DNA of 64,000 bases from Azoarcus sp. Lineage in GTDB: Bacteria > Pseudomonadota > Gammaproteobacteria > Burkholderiales > Rhodocyclaceae. Each line of letters opens with the position of its first letter. The first letter of the stretch is position 1. Under the pieces are notes generated by a model. It made no database searches. It was not told where the DNA came from and saw only the letters and a program-made list of their open reading frames with translations. A program made the translations under genes and the position numbers. Location of the stretch: positions 1 through 64,000 of the forward strand of contig JAUVVG010000024.1 in the NCBI GenBank assembly GCA_030604735.1, read 5' to 3'. Below, piece after piece: positions 39,728-49,003 of the stretch.

Positions 39728-40741
39728 ATGCCTAATGCACCCGCCAGCCAACATACGGCATCGCAGCCCCTGGTTTCGTTCGTGGTTCCCGTCTACAACG
39801 CAGCCACCTACCTTGATCAATGCCTGGACAGCCTCCAGACCCAATCCGCGGGAAACCTGGAAATCATATGCGTCGACGACGGCAGCACCGACGACAGCCG
39901 TGCCATCCTGCAACGCCGGGCCCAGCACGACCGACGCTTGGTGGTACTGGAACAGCGTAACAGCGGCCCCGCCGCCGCGCGAAACCGCGGCATGACCATG
40001 GCCCGCGGCAGATACCTGGGGTTCATCGATGCTGACGATTGGGTAGATACCGACTTCACCGCGCGCTTGCTGGACGGAATCCAGAGCAACGCCGCCGACC
40101 TTGTCCGCGCCTCGATCATCAACGAGTTCCCAGACCACAGCGAAGCCTGGCACGGCAACACCTACCTCCAGCAGCGCGCGGAGAAGGGGGATAATCTAGG
40201 TCTGAACGACCACGGCTACTATGCCTGGAATGCGCTGTACGACCTTCATCGCCTGCGCTCGCTCGGACTAGACCGCTTCGACACGGGTTGCGATGGTCTG
40301 GAGGATATGCCATTCACCGTCCGCGCCATGCATTCCCTCTCAAGAAGGCGTGCGGTACCGGAGGCGGTATATCACTACAGGCGAGGCCTCCCCACCCAGC
40401 TCACCGCCATCTCGCCCACGAAGATCCAGAACGCTCTGATTGCCAATCGCCTCTGCATCGATTTCGCTAACGGTTTCGCGTATGGCAACCCGGAGGATTA
40501 CGCTGAAGTCGTTTCGAGAAACCTGGCAAACCTTTTCAGCCATTTCTCCCGCGGTGTATCGCAAATTCCGCATCAGTTCGACACGGCTGCGCAGACCGAC
40601 TTCTATCTGCAGGTGTGCGAACTGTTCCAGCGGCACGCACGCCACGAACTGATTATCCGCTACCGGCCGAACCCGCTCTTCGCGACGCTGGACAAAAATG
40701 GCTTCAGCAGGTTTCTTGCGGTAGCCTGCGCGCAAACGTAG
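39728..40741 (+). CDS. family 2 glycosyltransferase
   Basis: 337 residues, parallel to its neighbour: VSFVVPVYNAATYLDQCLDSL, IICVDDGSTDDS, GPAAARNRGMTMARG, IDADDW, and a shared later block CDGLEDMPFTVRA matching CDGVEDVPFTARA upstream. The two probably add successive residues. Start ATG 39728; ATG 39665, inside the previous gene, is an alternative. Confidence 0.87.
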   Translation: MPNAPASQHTASQPLVSFVVPVYNAATYLDQCLDSLQTQSAGNLEIICVDDGSTDDSRAILQRRAQHDRRLVVLEQRNSGPAAARNRGMTMARGRYLGFIDADDWVDTDFTARLLDGIQSNAADLVRASIINEFPDHSEAWHGNTYLQQRAEKGDNLGLNDHGYYAWNALYDLHRLRSLGLDRFDTGCDGLEDMPFTVRAMHSLSRRRAVPEAVYHYRRGLPTQLTAISPTKIQNALIANRLCIDFANGFAYGNPEDYAEVVSRNLANLFSHFSRGVSQIPHQFDTAAQTDFYLQVCELFQRHARHELIIRYRPNPLFATLDKNGFSRFLAVACAQT

Positions 40742-40785
40742 AAAACCATCGACCAACGGTACCGCCGCTCCGAGAATCAAGAGTC

Positions 40786-41547
40786 ATGACGACCACTTTT
40801 GCGAAATACCTCCACCTCTCCCAGAATATAGAAGGTTGGTTCAACAAACCCTCCGCGGCGATCTGGGACACTCTTCTAGGTTTTCAGGAGAAAAGCGGCA
40901 TTAAGGGAAATCTGGGCGAAATCGGCGTATGGGAAGGAAAATCCGCACTACTTGCGGCGATGCATCAAAGAGTTGGGGAGACACTGCTTCTGATTGACCC
41001 CCGCCAGAGAGCCACAGCGCAGCAGACTATCGAGGAAGCATGTCCGGAAACCGAGCGCATCTACTTCCCGAAAAAATCAAGCCTGTTCAGGGGAACGGAC
41101 CTCTTTCAGCACAATGCATCCTCATTCCGATGGTTCCACATCGACGGCAGTCACACTGCGCAATTTGTTAAGTTGGATTTAGAGATCGCCGATTTCCTGC
41201 TTGATGATGAAGGAATAATCACGCTGGACGACTTCTTTAGCCCCTCATACCCCCAGATCACAGAGGCTTTGTTCGCATTCCTTACAAATAGCACATGCCG
41301 ACTCAAACTGATTCTCGTCGGATTCAACAAGGGCTATTTGTGCCGTCCTCTAGCCGTGCGCCGATATACTCACTTCTTCAAGGAAGAGCTATCCCGTGAA
41401 ATGGCGGAAAGGGGATTCCCGCAGATCACGATTATCAAGTCCACTGCATCCTATGATTCGACATGCTTCGGGATCGGACCTAGCTGGGAGAATTTCGATC
41501 TTGCCTACCGCGGTCCAGACTGGGATCGGAAGAATATTGAAATTTAG
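40786..41547 (+). CDS. class I SAM-dependent methyltransferase (Methyltransf_24-like)
   Basis: 253 residues. GNLGEIGVWEGKSALLAAM is the SAM-binding loop, LLLIDPRQ the acidic strand after it, and FHIDGSHTAQFVKLDLEIA the motif typical of sugar O-methyltransferases of the Methyltransf_24 group. LDDFFSPSYPQ continues the core. It likely methylates a glycan hydroxyl. From here to about 42540 the base composition becomes noticeably AT-richer than the flanks, a sign of separate origin. Confidence 0.75.
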   Translation: MTTTFAKYLHLSQNIEGWFNKPSAAIWDTLLGFQEKSGIKGNLGEIGVWEGKSALLAAMHQRVGETLLLIDPRQRATAQQTIEEACPETERIYFPKKSSLFRGTDLFQHNASSFRWFHIDGSHTAQFVKLDLEIADFLLDDEGIITLDDFFSPSYPQITEALFAFLTNSTCRLKLILVGFNKGYLCRPLAVRRYTHFFKEELSREMAERGFPQITIIKSTASYDSTCFGIGPSWENFDLAYRGPDWDRKNIEI

Positions 41548-41573
41548 TTTTTACCCCCGCCGATATACATTTC

Positions 41574-42509
41574 ATGCCAAGCCTTCGATCTCACACTCTC
41601 ACCTGTCCATTTTGCGAGAAGAAAATAGTCTATCTATATAAGCTAAACGAATTCTCTATTTATCGTTGTAAAGGATGCGGCACCATTAGCTCAGACCCAA
41701 AGCCATCGAAAGAAGAACTCAGGGATTATTATCAAGGTTTCCGCTTCCAAGGACATCTTCAGAATTATCAGCGAATTAGAACAGAAGCCACGCGTGAATG
41801 GCTGAGATCCTTTGTGACACCCGGTGCAAGCATGCTGGACTTTGGTGGCGGGGGTGGGTTTTACGCAAAAGCCTTCGAAGACTTTGGCCTCGGATCGTCA
41901 ACTTATATCGACATTGATCATGATGCCTGTTCGTTTGCCAAAAATAAGTTAGGATTGAAGGAAGTCATCAATGGTTCAATCGATACATTGACGACCCCAT
42001 TCTTAGCAAAATTCGACATTATCATATGCAGACACGTTATAGAACATCTCATAGATCCAGTTGGATGTTTGCATAAACTCATTGATCTGCTTAAATCAAA
42101 CGGAACGCTCTTTATATCCTGCCCCAATGGCATCTCTAAAGAAGGATTATTTTATCCTGCCTATTGGATGAAGTTCGTCGAGCCTCTCGCTCAGTCGAAT
42201 GGCTGGTCAAAGTCTAGAGCGCTGCTGAATAGCGTGAGCAGAAACTTTGGCTGGGGCATGGATCCACCTCGGCATTTGTGGGCAATTTCTCCAACAGGAC
42301 TGCGCGAAGCATTGGACCGCAGAGCAGACATTCACTACAGTGTAAAATCTGCGCAATTGTCGGATCCTCTATACTCCCCTTACTTTAAAAGCGAAACGAG
42401 GCTCGGGCGCTGCCGTGACCAGCTTATCAATATGCTTATCCAGCGGGGATTCAATGGAATGCACTTGGTTTCTGAAATCAGGTGCATCAAAAAAGAAGAT
42501 CACACATAG
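41574..42509 (+). CDS. zinc-ribbon plus class I methyltransferase, AT-rich
   Basis: 311 residues. An N-terminal zinc ribbon (CPFCEKK ... CKGCGTIS, residues about 11-38) precedes a Methyltransf_23-type domain: MLDFGGGGGFYAKAFEDFG, IDIDHDAC, CRHVIEHLIDP and LFISCPNG. Such proteins are usual in surface-glycan clusters and methylate sugars. Codon use is strikingly AT-rich (many AAA, ATT, TTA) against GC-rich neighbours, indicating recent acquisition. The AT-rich tract ends at the start of the next gene, after a short ATTCATTTTT duplication. Confidence 0.8.
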   Translation: MPSLRSHTLTCPFCEKKIVYLYKLNEFSIYRCKGCGTISSDPKPSKEELRDYYQGFRFQGHLQNYQRIRTEATREWLRSFVTPGASMLDFGGGGGFYAKAFEDFGLGSSTYIDIDHDACSFAKNKLGLKEVINGSIDTLTTPFLAKFDIIICRHVIEHLIDPVGCLHKLIDLLKSNGTLFISCPNGISKEGLFYPAYWMKFVEPLAQSNGWSKSRALLNSVSRNFGWGMDPPRHLWAISPTGLREALDRRADIHYSVKSAQLSDPLYSPYFKSETRLGRCRDQLINMLIQRGFNGMHLVSEIRCIKKEDHT

Positions 42510-42543
42510 TTTTTATTCATTTTTCTATATTCATTTTTAACGA

Positions 42544-43524
42544 ATGAAAAATTACATTCCCAGAAAGAGAATTGCGGTCACCGGCGGAGCGGGCTTCCTA
42601 GGCTCCCACCTCATCGAACGCCTACTTGACCGTGGCGATGAGGTAATCTGCGTCGACAACCTATTTACCGGCACCAAGCTAAACATTGAGCACCTGAGCG
42701 CACACCCCCGGTTCGAATTCATTAGGCATGATGTGACTTTCCCCCTGTATGTCGAGGTTGACCAGATCTACAACCTAGCCTGTCCGGCCAGCCCTATCCA
42801 CTACCAGCACGACCCCGTCCAGACCACGAAGACCAGCGTGCACGGGGCCATCAACATGCTCGGTTTGGCGAAGCGGCTGCGGGCGCGTATTCTCCAGGCC
42901 AGCACCAGTGAGGTCTATGGAGATCCGGCCGTCCACCCACAGCCCGAAGGCTACTGGGGCAACGTTAACCCGATCGGACCGCGCAGTTGCTATGACGAAG
43001 GCAAGCGGTGCGCCGAGACCCTGTTCTTCGACTACCACCGCCAGCACGGACTCGACATACGGGTGGCACGTATCTTCAACACCTACGGCCCCCGCATGCA
43101 TCCCAACGACGGACGGGTGGTAAGCAACTTCATCGTTCAGGCAATCAACGGTGAAGACATCACTCTTTACGGCGACGGGCAGCAGACTCGCAGCTTCTGC
43201 TTTGTCGACGATCTGGTGGATGCACTCCTGCGCTTCATGGAGTTGCCCGCCGGCGACGGTGGCAAACCTGGATTCCCGGGCCCCATCAATCTGGGTAACC
43301 CGCACGAGTTCACCATCCGCGAGTTGGCTGAACTTGTCATCGAACTGACCGAGTCGAGATCGAAGCTGGTGTTTCGCCCCTTGCCCGCCGACGACCCCAG
43401 GCAGCGGCAGCCCGATATATCCCTGGCCAGAAAGCTGCTCGACTGGGAGCCCCGCATTCCACTGGAAGCCGGCCTGAAGAGAACCATCGATCATTTCGAG
43501 TCGGTGCTTCGTACCCAAACGTGA
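42544..43524 (+). CDS. UDP-glucuronate decarboxylase (UDP-xylose synthase)
   Basis: 326 residues, extended SDR. NAD-binding [12 protein letters not shown] is at the N terminus. [19 protein letters not shown] is diagnostic of UXS enzymes; STSEVYGDP and the catalytic YDEGK (YxxxK) follow, as does [16 protein letters not shown]. It converts UDP-glucuronate to UDP-xylose. It implies a pentose in the glycan built by this cluster; the UDP-glucuronate source is outside the window. Composition returns to high GC here. Confidence 0.92.
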   Translation: MKNYIPRKRIAVTGGAGFLGSHLIERLLDRGDEVICVDNLFTGTKLNIEHLSAHPRFEFIRHDVTFPLYVEVDQIYNLACPASPIHYQHDPVQTTKTSVHGAINMLGLAKRLRARILQASTSEVYGDPAVHPQPEGYWGNVNPIGPRSCYDEGKRCAETLFFDYHRQHGLDIRVARIFNTYGPRMHPNDGRVVSNFIVQAINGEDITLYGDGQQTRSFCFVDDLVDALLRFMELPAGDGGKPGFPGPINLGNPHEFTIRELAELVIELTESRSKLVFRPLPADDPRQRQPDISLARKLLDWEPRIPLEAGLKRTIDHFESVLRTQT

Positions 43525-43722
43525 TGCCCCGCATGCCGGCTCTGCCGCACCCTGTTCGGGAGTAGATCGTCTCGCACTGCCCGGCATCCAGCCGCATTTC
43601 CTCCAGACTCATCCGCTATAATTCACCGCTATGCAGAAACAACGCGGACGGACCGACGGCTGATTCCGGTTGCCCCAATCACCGCCGACCGATACCTCCG
43701 CCCAACGGCACGGGACAACGCC

Positions 43723-44577
43723 ATGCAGAAAGACGATGAGAGCGGCGGCGCCCGCCCCTCCCGGCATGCCGCCGGAATCAAGGAGGTTATCCTAAACCGA
43801 CGCTCGGTACGCCAGTTTGCCGCCCACCCAGTCGCGGACGATCACTTGCAGGACATCCTGTTGGCCGGCATTCATGCGCCCAGCGGATCAAACGCGCAGA
43901 ACCAGCGCTTTCTGCTCGTCACCGATCCAGCGGAGCTGGAACGCATCGGCGCGATCCGCTTCGTCTGGCCCTACCCGAACGCCGGAAGAATGCGCGGGTC
44001 GAAACCCACCGGGCTGATCGGCGGCGCACGCGCCGCGATCATCGTCTTTGCCGACGCCGCGCTATCGGACTTCCGCGACAACGGCGAATACCACATCTGG
44101 GAAGCCCTAGAGATACAGAACTGCGCTGCCGCCATCCAGAACATGCTGCTCATGGCAACCGCGCTCGGAATCGGTAGCTGCTGGATATCAGCACGTGAAC
44201 CGATGTCCCGTACCCGACTTTTGTCCCGGCGAAGCTGGCGGGAAACGCTCGCCAACTACGACATCCCGCCCACCTGCAAGATCCAAGGCATCGTCATTCT
44301 CGGCCACCCTCGCGGCGGCCTTAACGATGCCGGTTTTCCTGTGGGTGAGAAGGCCCACGGCGCCAGCATCTGGAGCAGCACCGCACGCGGCCCAATTGAG
44401 AAGTACCTGATCAAGGAACAGGACGCCAGCGAATCCCCCACCGCAGCGCAACCGTCCCCACTGTGCCGCTTCGCACTGGGAACGCTGGCCCGCCTGATGA
44501 ACATCGCGCTATCCGGGGCCAACGCTATCGACCGCCTGATCCTGCGCCTGGAACGCCCTTTCATCGCCAGGCGCTGA
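43723..44577 (+). CDS. nitroreductase-family protein of the glycan cluster
   Basis: 284 residues. ILNRRSVRQFAAHPV and LAGIHAPSGSNAQNQRFLLV are the FMN-binding nitroreductase motifs, followed by LLMATALGIGSCWISA. The C-terminal 50 residues are extra and partly hydrophobic. Nitroreductase-like genes recur beside polysaccharide pyruvyltransferases, as here, but their chemistry in glycan pathways is not established. The upstream 198-base gap has no recognised gene. Confidence 0.8.
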   Translation: MQKDDESGGARPSRHAAGIKEVILNRRSVRQFAAHPVADDHLQDILLAGIHAPSGSNAQNQRFLLVTDPAELERIGAIRFVWPYPNAGRMRGSKPTGLIGGARAAIIVFADAALSDFRDNGEYHIWEALEIQNCAAAIQNMLLMATALGIGSCWISAREPMSRTRLLSRRSWRETLANYDIPPTCKIQGIVILGHPRGGLNDAGFPVGEKAHGASIWSSTARGPIEKYLIKEQDASESPTAAQPSPLCRFALGTLARLMNIALSGANAIDRLILRLERPFIARR

Positions 44578-44619
44578 CCCGGCAAGCTCTTTCAACCAGC
44601 TACCGAAAAAGCGAGATAG

Positions 44620-45960
44620 ATGTCTCCCCTACGCACCCTGGCCCGATTCTTCGGACTGGCTCCCGCCGTCAGCCTGCGCTCGAAGAGCCCCCGAGAGATC
44701 GTCATCGTAGGCGGTTACGGCTACGGCAACACGGGGGACGAGGCGCAACTCGGGGCCAACATCTCGCGCTGGAACCGGTTGAAGGAAGGGGTCGACCTGC
44801 TCGTGCTCTCACCCAATCCCTCATACACCCGCGGCCAGCATCGCTGCCGCTCCGGCTACGCCTCTCGGGTCGTCTTCTTCGGCGCAAACCGCTCGACACA
44901 CTACATCCGGTCAAGCCCACGTTTCCTGCTGACATTCTGGCTGGTACTGCTGCGCCTCGAATTGAGCGCCCAGTGCCTACGGGCCGGCCTGCCCGCGATG
45001 TTCGCCTCGGCGGCGGAAACCAAGCTTCTCTGCAACCTGCAGAACGCCTCGCTGCTGCATGTCTCCGGCGGCGGATTCCTGACCGGGCCGACCCGCAGCC
45101 GGTTGTGGGACACCTGCCTGCTGCTGCGCCTGTGCCGCCGCCTTGGCACCCCTTACGTGCTGACAGGTCAGACCATCGGGCTGTTCGAGAATGCTGCAGA
45201 TCGATGGCTGGCCCGCAGCGCCCTGCAAGGCGCACACTTGATTACACTGCGCGACCCGGAAGAATCCGTCCGGGAACTTCGGCAGATCGGCATCTTTGGG
45301 CCGAATGTGGTCCCCACCTTCGACGACGCCCTGTTCTGTGACAAGGCGGACGATACAAGCCTGACCGCCGTCCTCGCCAGGGCGGGCCTGAACGCTGGCC
45401 AGCCCTACCTGGCCGTCAATTACCACTGGTGGGGCATGTCGGCCCAGATGCGCACGCGATCCGCCCAACGCTTGGCCGAAGTACTGGTTGCCGCCCAGCC
45501 AAGGCATGGTGTCAGACTGCTTCTCGTGCCGATGGTGCCGAGCGACGTCGAGGCGCTACGCGCCCTTGCTGCGCTCCTGCCGGACGGCAGCTACACCGTC
45601 TTCGACTACGCATACGAGTACCCATTAGTCCGTGCCGCCATCGCCGGCGCCAGCGCCCTGATTTCCTTCAAACACCATCCGGTGATCTTTGCCCTAGGCG
45701 AGTCCGTACCCTGCCTTTCCATCTCAGTGGATGGATACTACGACCGCAAAAATGACGGGGCGATGGGAAACTTCGGGCAGCATGAATTCAGTCTGCATCA
45801 CGCCGATTTTTTCGGCGACCGTTTTTCACAGTCGCTGGAACACCTGCTTGCGGAGCGCGTGAACATCGCCGGCACAATCGGCGAGCGGCTCGCGGGCGCC
45901 CGTCGCCATCAGGACGATCTGTTCAACCGGATCCTGCAGCACGTCGGCCTGCTCACTTAG
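44620..45960 (+). CDS. polysaccharide pyruvyl transferase family protein
   Basis: 446 residues. IVIVGGYGYGNTGDEA at the N terminus, LLHVSGGGFLTGP, YVLTGQTIGLF, LRDPEESVREL and SFKHHPVIFALGESVPCLSI match the CsaB/WcaK family. These transfer pyruvate from phosphoenolpyruvate to a sugar as a ketal, or in some members act on other acceptors. The next gene begins 6 bases downstream, so they are cotranscribed. Confidence 0.85.
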   Translation: MSPLRTLARFFGLAPAVSLRSKSPREIVIVGGYGYGNTGDEAQLGANISRWNRLKEGVDLLVLSPNPSYTRGQHRCRSGYASRVVFFGANRSTHYIRSSPRFLLTFWLVLLRLELSAQCLRAGLPAMFASAAETKLLCNLQNASLLHVSGGGFLTGPTRSRLWDTCLLLRLCRRLGTPYVLTGQTIGLFENAADRWLARSALQGAHLITLRDPEESVRELRQIGIFGPNVVPTFDDALFCDKADDTSLTAVLARAGLNAGQPYLAVNYHWWGMSAQMRTRSAQRLAEVLVAAQPRHGVRLLLVPMVPSDVEALRALAALLPDGSYTVFDYAYEYPLVRAAIAGASALISFKHHPVIFALGESVPCLSISVDGYYDRKNDGAMGNFGQHEFSLHHADFFGDRFSQSLEHLLAERVNIAGTIGERLAGARRHQDDLFNRILQHVGLLT

Positions 45961-45965
45961 ACACT

Positions 45966-47195
45966 ATGGCTTCATCCATGCACGCTCCAACGGTCATCAT
46001 TCCCTCGCTCTACCTGGGCTGGCTCGATATCAGCGATAACGCCTTGGTCGCTGCGCTGGCCGACCGGGGCATCAAGGCAATCCTGATTCCGTCGCCCGTC
46101 GTCAGCGCATCCGCCGATGGTCGCAGGCATCCCCTGCTCGACGATGCCGCCCGCTACATGCTTGCCATCCAGAACGAAAGCTGCACGCTGGGCGACATTC
46201 CAGACCTCCCTGGCCAGGCGGCCGTGGTCCACGCACGCCTAGCCGCGATGTACGACCATTATCTGTCGTACCTGGCGGCCACACCAACTGATCTGGTCTT
46301 GCTCATCCAAGGCATCGAACCAAACAACGCAGCGTTGCGTGCCGCCGCCATCGATCTCGGCCGCCCCCTGCTCGCCCTTGAGAACACCTCCTGGCAGCGC
46401 CGGATGATCTGGGAGAACATCAGCGGAACACCGACCATCCAGAATCTCGCGCGCAATCACTACTTCCGCTTCAAGGGGAACTTCCCGGAAGCGGTGCTTC
46501 GGCAGTTCGCCGAGGACTATTTCTCCGACATCCGCGAACAGAAGTCGCCGGAGCATCGTTCGCCGGCGCACGCACTCCCCGCTCCCAGCGAAAAGCCCAC
46601 GGTACTCTTCCTAGCCCAGGTACTGACCGATTCTTCCCTGATTTTCGGCGTCAACACTTGGCGCAGCCCACTCGACTTGATGCTCGAAACCGCCTCGTGG
46701 TGCGCTGAGAGCGGCTATCGGCTAGTCATCAAGCTGCACCCGAAGGAATGTTCGGGCGCGGACCCTATCTTCAATCGCCCCTACGACCGGCTGACCTTCC
46801 GCAAGATGGGCGAATCCCCGCACCTGCGAATGGCACTCGCCGCGTGTGACGCCATTGTAGACAGCGACAACGTTTACGACACCCTGGCGTTGATCGCCAC
46901 CGCATCCGTCGTCGTAACGATGAACTCCCAGGCCGGCCTGGAAGCAGCCATGCTCAACAAGCCCGTCATCACCGGAAGAAACGCTTTCTACTCCGATCTC
47001 GGCTTCACCCTGGATGGCTGCGATCCGGCCGCGCTACGCGCCAGCCTGCTGCGGGCACAATCGTGGCGGCCGTCATCCAGCCCGCTGGAGTTCGGCTATG
47101 TATTCTTCCAGCACTATTGCGCCGAACGCTCGGTGCACGGAGCGGCCGATCTGATCGTCCGGCAACTGGGCGGGCAAGGATCTTGCACCCGTTGA
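45966..47195 (+). CDS. KpsS/LipB-like capsule-type glycosyltransferase
   Basis: 409 residues. No membrane helices. The C-terminal part (about residues 210-380) resembles capsule polysaccharide proteins of the KpsC/KpsS type: VLFLAQVLTDSSLIFGVN, YRLVIKLHPKE, AIVDSDNVYDTLALIATASVVVTMNSQAGLEAAML and KPVITGRNAFYS. The N-terminal half is not recognised. Likely a glycosyl- or glycerophosphate-transferring enzyme working with the CDP-glycerol genes just downstream; substrate unknown. Confidence 0.65.
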   Translation: MASSMHAPTVIIPSLYLGWLDISDNALVAALADRGIKAILIPSPVVSASADGRRHPLLDDAARYMLAIQNESCTLGDIPDLPGQAAVVHARLAAMYDHYLSYLAATPTDLVLLIQGIEPNNAALRAAAIDLGRPLLALENTSWQRRMIWENISGTPTIQNLARNHYFRFKGNFPEAVLRQFAEDYFSDIREQKSPEHRSPAHALPAPSEKPTVLFLAQVLTDSSLIFGVNTWRSPLDLMLETASWCAESGYRLVIKLHPKECSGADPIFNRPYDRLTFRKMGESPHLRMALAACDAIVDSDNVYDTLALIATASVVVTMNSQAGLEAAMLNKPVITGRNAFYSDLGFTLDGCDPAALRASLLRAQSWRPSSSPLEFGYVFFQHYCAERSVHGAADLIVRQLGGQGSCTR

Positions 47196-47227
47196 CCGGG
47201 CGACGGCGAGCCGACGAGGAGAATGAA

Positions 47228-47692
47228 GTGAGTGAAAAAGTGGTATTGACCTATGGAACGTTCGATCTCTTCCATATCGGCCATCTGAATCTGCTGCGCC
47301 GCCTCAGACAGCTCGGCGACCGCCTGCTGGTGGGCGTATCAACCGACGAATTCAGTAAGCTGAAGGGCAAGCAGCCGATCATCTCATTCACCGACCGGGC
47401 AGAAATCATCCGCGCGCTACGCTGCGTCGATGGCGTGTTCCCTGAAGAATGCTGGGAACAGAAGGCCGGAGACATCCGCAAACACTGCGTTTCCGTGTTC
47501 GGCATGGGCAGCGACTGGGAAGGGCGTTTCGACGAGCTGAAAGCCTACTGCGAGGTCATCTACCTGCCTCGCACCGAAGGGATTTCCAGCACGGAAATAC
47601 GCAAGACCCTGAAGATCCTCGACCGCGCGCATACCCGCGAACTCAAGCAAGCACTGGATCTGGTGTCCTCGATCGTCGAACGTCTCGACTGA
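47228..47692 (+). CDS. glycerol-3-phosphate cytidylyltransferase-like protein (TagD family)
   Basis: 154 residues. LTYGTFDLFHIGHLNLLRR has the GxFDxxHxGH nucleotidyltransferase motif, and RTEGISSTEIRK the second signature. Gram-positive TagD makes CDP-glycerol for teichoic acids. A TagB/TagF-like gene follows directly, supporting CDP-glycerol over ethanolamine or sugar phosphates. Start GTG 47228 is fixed by GAGGAG 8 bases before it. Confidence 0.83.
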   Translation: MSEKVVLTYGTFDLFHIGHLNLLRRLRQLGDRLLVGVSTDEFSKLKGKQPIISFTDRAEIIRALRCVDGVFPEECWEQKAGDIRKHCVSVFGMGSDWEGRFDELKAYCEVIYLPRTEGISSTEIRKTLKILDRAHTRELKQALDLVSSIVERLD

Positions 47693-47709
47693 AGCGGGAC
47701 ACCCGGTCC

Positions 47710-48969
47710 ATGGTCAAACGCCTGCTCTTCCATCTCCTTCACCCCTTGTGGCAGCTGGTCGACCGGTTGGTCCCGAAGCGTGCGGATTACTGGGCGTTCA
47801 CAACTCACCACCTGCATGCCGACCGCTTCATCGAAAACCAGCGTGCCCTGTTCGAGCATGTCAAGGCCGAACCTGACATCCGCAAGATCGTCTTCCATCG
47901 CGGCCCACATGCCGATTTCGGCCTAGAAGGCGCGGTCAATCACGAGATCGTCAGGCACGGCACCCTCCGGGGCCTCCTCCTGCTCGCACGCTGCAGGGTC
48001 GTCTTTCTGACGCACTCGATTGCCATGGACTACTCCCTGCGCTGGGGCGGCAAGAGCTTCAGCGTACTGAAGCTGGCACTGCGCAACCGGGTGGTCGTCA
48101 ACCTGTGGCATGGCATCCCGCTGAAACGTCTGCTGTACGCGGCAAACGAAGAAGTTTTCCGCCATACGGATCGCATCCGCTATCGCGCCCGCGAGAGGCG
48201 GGGTTACGCCGGCCTCATCGCCTCCTCAGACATCGACAGCTATGCCATGGCCGCAATGTTCCATCCACTGAACCTTCTGCAGGTATGGACAACGGGCCTA
48301 CCTCGCAACGATTTCCTCACCCAACCCGAAGATCGCCTGCCCGGATACATCACCGACTCCCTGCGGCGTCTCCGCCAACTCAAGCAAGGCAAGAAACTCG
48401 TGCTCTATGCGCCGACATATCGCCAAACGGATGTCGGCGGCGGCGCTCTCTACTACCGATTCTCGGACGCCGAAATCGGGCACCTCCGGGCATTCCTGCA
48501 GGCCAACGACGCGATTCTTGGATATCGCCCTCACTATTTCAGGAACAGCGAGCAATACTTCAATCTCGATTCTTATGTGGACGATGAACTGATATTCGAT
48601 GTTTCGCAGGAAATCATTCCAGAATTCTCGGCCCTTGCCAGAGAATGCGACCTTCTCGTCACGGATTACTCCAGCGTCTATATCGAAGCACTGTATCTCG
48701 GCAAACCCGTCATCTGCTTCGGCTACGACATCGACCACTACAAGGCCCACGGGGACGGTTTGCTGTACGACATGGACCTCGTTTTTCCCGGCCCCATCGT
48801 CAGCAATTTTGGCGACCTGATTGCCGCCATGGGCGAAAGGCTCGGTACCGATCAATGGATCATCGACGAAGAACAGGCCACCGCGAGACGGATATTCTTC
48901 AAGTACAATGACGCGCGGAATTCGCTCCGCGTCGCGCAGAGAGTGCGCGCAATTCTGGCGGACATCTGA
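47710..48969 (+). CDS. CDP-glycerol glycerophosphotransferase-like protein (TagB/TagF family)
   Basis: 419 residues. VVNLWHGIPLKRLLYA, KLVLYAPTYRQ, YRPHYF and LVTDYSSVYIEALYLGKPVICF are the hallmarks of the TagB/F family, with the catalytic histidines in WHG and RPH. It adds glycerol phosphate from CDP-glycerol. The N terminus (HLLHPLWQLVDRLVPK) is an amphipathic stretch suited to membrane association. It begins 17 bases after the TagD-like gene. In a Gram-negative bacterium this points to phosphoglycerol on a glycan, not to teichoic acid. Confidence 0.85.
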   Translation: MVKRLLFHLLHPLWQLVDRLVPKRADYWAFTTHHLHADRFIENQRALFEHVKAEPDIRKIVFHRGPHADFGLEGAVNHEIVRHGTLRGLLLLARCRVVFLTHSIAMDYSLRWGGKSFSVLKLALRNRVVVNLWHGIPLKRLLYAANEEVFRHTDRIRYRARERRGYAGLIASSDIDSYAMAAMFHPLNLLQVWTTGLPRNDFLTQPEDRLPGYITDSLRRLRQLKQGKKLVLYAPTYRQTDVGGGALYYRFSDAEIGHLRAFLQANDAILGYRPHYFRNSEQYFNLDSYVDDELIFDVSQEIIPEFSALARECDLLVTDYSSVYIEALYLGKPVICFGYDIDHYKAHGDGLLYDMDLVFPGPIVSNFGDLIAAMGERLGTDQWIIDEEQATARRIFFKYNDARNSLRVAQRVRAILADI

Positions 48970-49003
48970 ACCCCGCACGCTGGACTCCCGCCATGGAGAT
49001 ACC

